Assembly (NCBI GenBank): GCA_023132545.1
Contig: JAGLYB010000132.1
Span: 1-5,464, forward strand
Origin: Candidatus Bipolaricaulota bacterium
GTDB lineage: Bacteria > Bipolaricaulota > Bipolaricaulia > UBA7950 > UBA9294
DNA: 5,464 nt
Direction of reading: 5' to 3'
In this document: positions 4,935 through 5,464 of the stretch, one piece after another
How the letters are laid out: each line of letters opens with the position of its first letter
Numbering within the stretch: the stretch's first letter is position 1
Position numbers and translations under genes: made by a program
The notes under the pieces: generated by a model
Told to the model about the DNA's origin: nothing
Databases searched by the model: none
What the model saw: only the letters and a program-made list of their open reading frames with translations

Positions 4935-5464
4935 TTATCCTTTGTAATCGATGAGCGTCTTCAGTTCTTCTACTGACTCTGGGTTCTGAAGTGTCATGAG
5001 ATCGCCGACCGGCTCGTGACGGACGAGTGCCTTGAGTACGCGACGCATGATCTTACCGGATCGCGTTTTCGGTACGTCGTTCGCAAACACGATCTGATCG
5101 GGGCGGCCGGTGGGGCCGATGACCTGATTGACTGTACCCATCAGTTCCTTGGTGATCTCGTCGCTGCCTTCGATGCCCTTGCGGAGAAGAACGAAAGCAA
5201 CGGGAACTTCACCCTTGAGATCGTGCGGACGGGATACAACGGCCACTTCACTAACCTTATCGTTCTGTGCCAGTGCGGACTCCACTTCCGCTGTGGCCAG
5301 ACGATGGCCGGCAACGTTCATGACGTCGTCAACACGGCCGGTGATGCGGATGTTGCCCTTCTCGTCTTTGCGAGCACCGTCGGATGTGAAATAGCGCTCG
5401 GGACCATACTCGGAGTAGTACTGCTCCTTGAATCGATCCATGTCTCCGTAAATTCCGCGCGTCA
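4935..5464 (-). CDS. acs: Acetyl-CoA synthetase (AMP-forming), C-terminal part
   Basis: The frame is open from the window edge (reading TRGIYGD before the first visible Met at 5441) to TAA at 4935-4937, giving about 175 residues of a protein normally near 650. Acs activates acetate with ATP to acetyl-AMP and then acetyl-CoA in the cytoplasm. Visible, counting from the Met at 5441: YFTSDGARKDEKG (17-29, usually with G where S19-S20 lies, the Asp being the ribose ligand region), the hinge and adenylate-binding GRVDDVMNVAGHR (35-47), TAEVESAL (50-57), and PKTRSGKIMRR (124-134), whose second Lys is the catalytic lysine that is reversibly acetylated in the family. The family-specific IYGD and GHRLATAEVE stretches favour Acs over other AMP-forming ligases, though propionyl-CoA synthetase cannot be fully excluded. 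It is followed by two hairpins and then the MFS carrier, probably one operon. Confidence 0.92.
   Translation of the reverse strand, partial: TRGIYGDMDRFKEQYYSEYGPERYFTSDGARKDEKGNIRITGRVDDVMNVAGHRLATAEVESALAQNDKVSEVAVVSRPHDLKGEVPVAFVLLRKGIEGSDEITKELMGTVNQVIGPTGRPDQIVFANDVPKTRSGKIMRRVLKALVRHEPVGDLMTLQNPESVEELKTLIDYKG

Overview
The window reads as a bacterial chromosome segment of moderate G+C (low-to-mid fifties percent by eye), with housekeeping and metabolic genes separated by decayed DNA. Orn, an HD-GYP protein, an AMP-forming acetyl-CoA synthetase and an oxalate/formate-type MFS carrier together suggest a free-living bacterium with cyclic-di-GMP signalling and acetate activation. I cannot assign a phylum. 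No phage, transposase, integron or CRISPR gene is visible.

Layout. On the + strand, 1-546 is the C-terminal part of an HD-GYP phosphodiesterase whose beginning lies outside the window. Positions 547-983 have no protein gene. This stretch holds what look like broken tRNA fragments on the - strand, including a serine (anticodon GCT) anticodon arm and several T-arm/acceptor-like pieces. Everything else is on the - strand. In order of transcription (high to low coordinates) it runs: acs C-terminal part (4935-5464), two hairpins, an OFA-family MFS transporter (3615-4850), a terminator-like hairpin, a decayed start of a second orn gene (3420-3504), a small beta-carbonic-anhydrase-like protein (2989-3381), a decayed tail of a second MFS transporter (2628 to about 2835), intact orn (2018-2572), and a serine/threonine dehydratase or serine racemase (984-2021) that overlaps orn by three bases.

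The most notable structure is a diverged direct duplication of the 'MFS tail + orn head' junction, about 930-980 bp apart, flanking the carbonic-anhydrase-like gene. One copy keeps the MFS gene and has lost orn. The other keeps orn and has lost the MFS gene. This points either to a tandem duplication followed by reciprocal decay, or to insertion of the small gene by recombination through a carried homologous segment.

How the genes may work together: acs and the MFS carrier probably form a uptake-and-activation unit for a small carboxylate. Orn finishes off short RNA oligonucleotides, including the pGpG that cyclic-di-GMP hydrolysis can produce, so it is biochemically downstream of the HD-GYP enzyme even though the two are not co-transcribed. 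The dehydratase is translationally linked to orn, or begins at an internal TTG just after a terminator-like hairpin.
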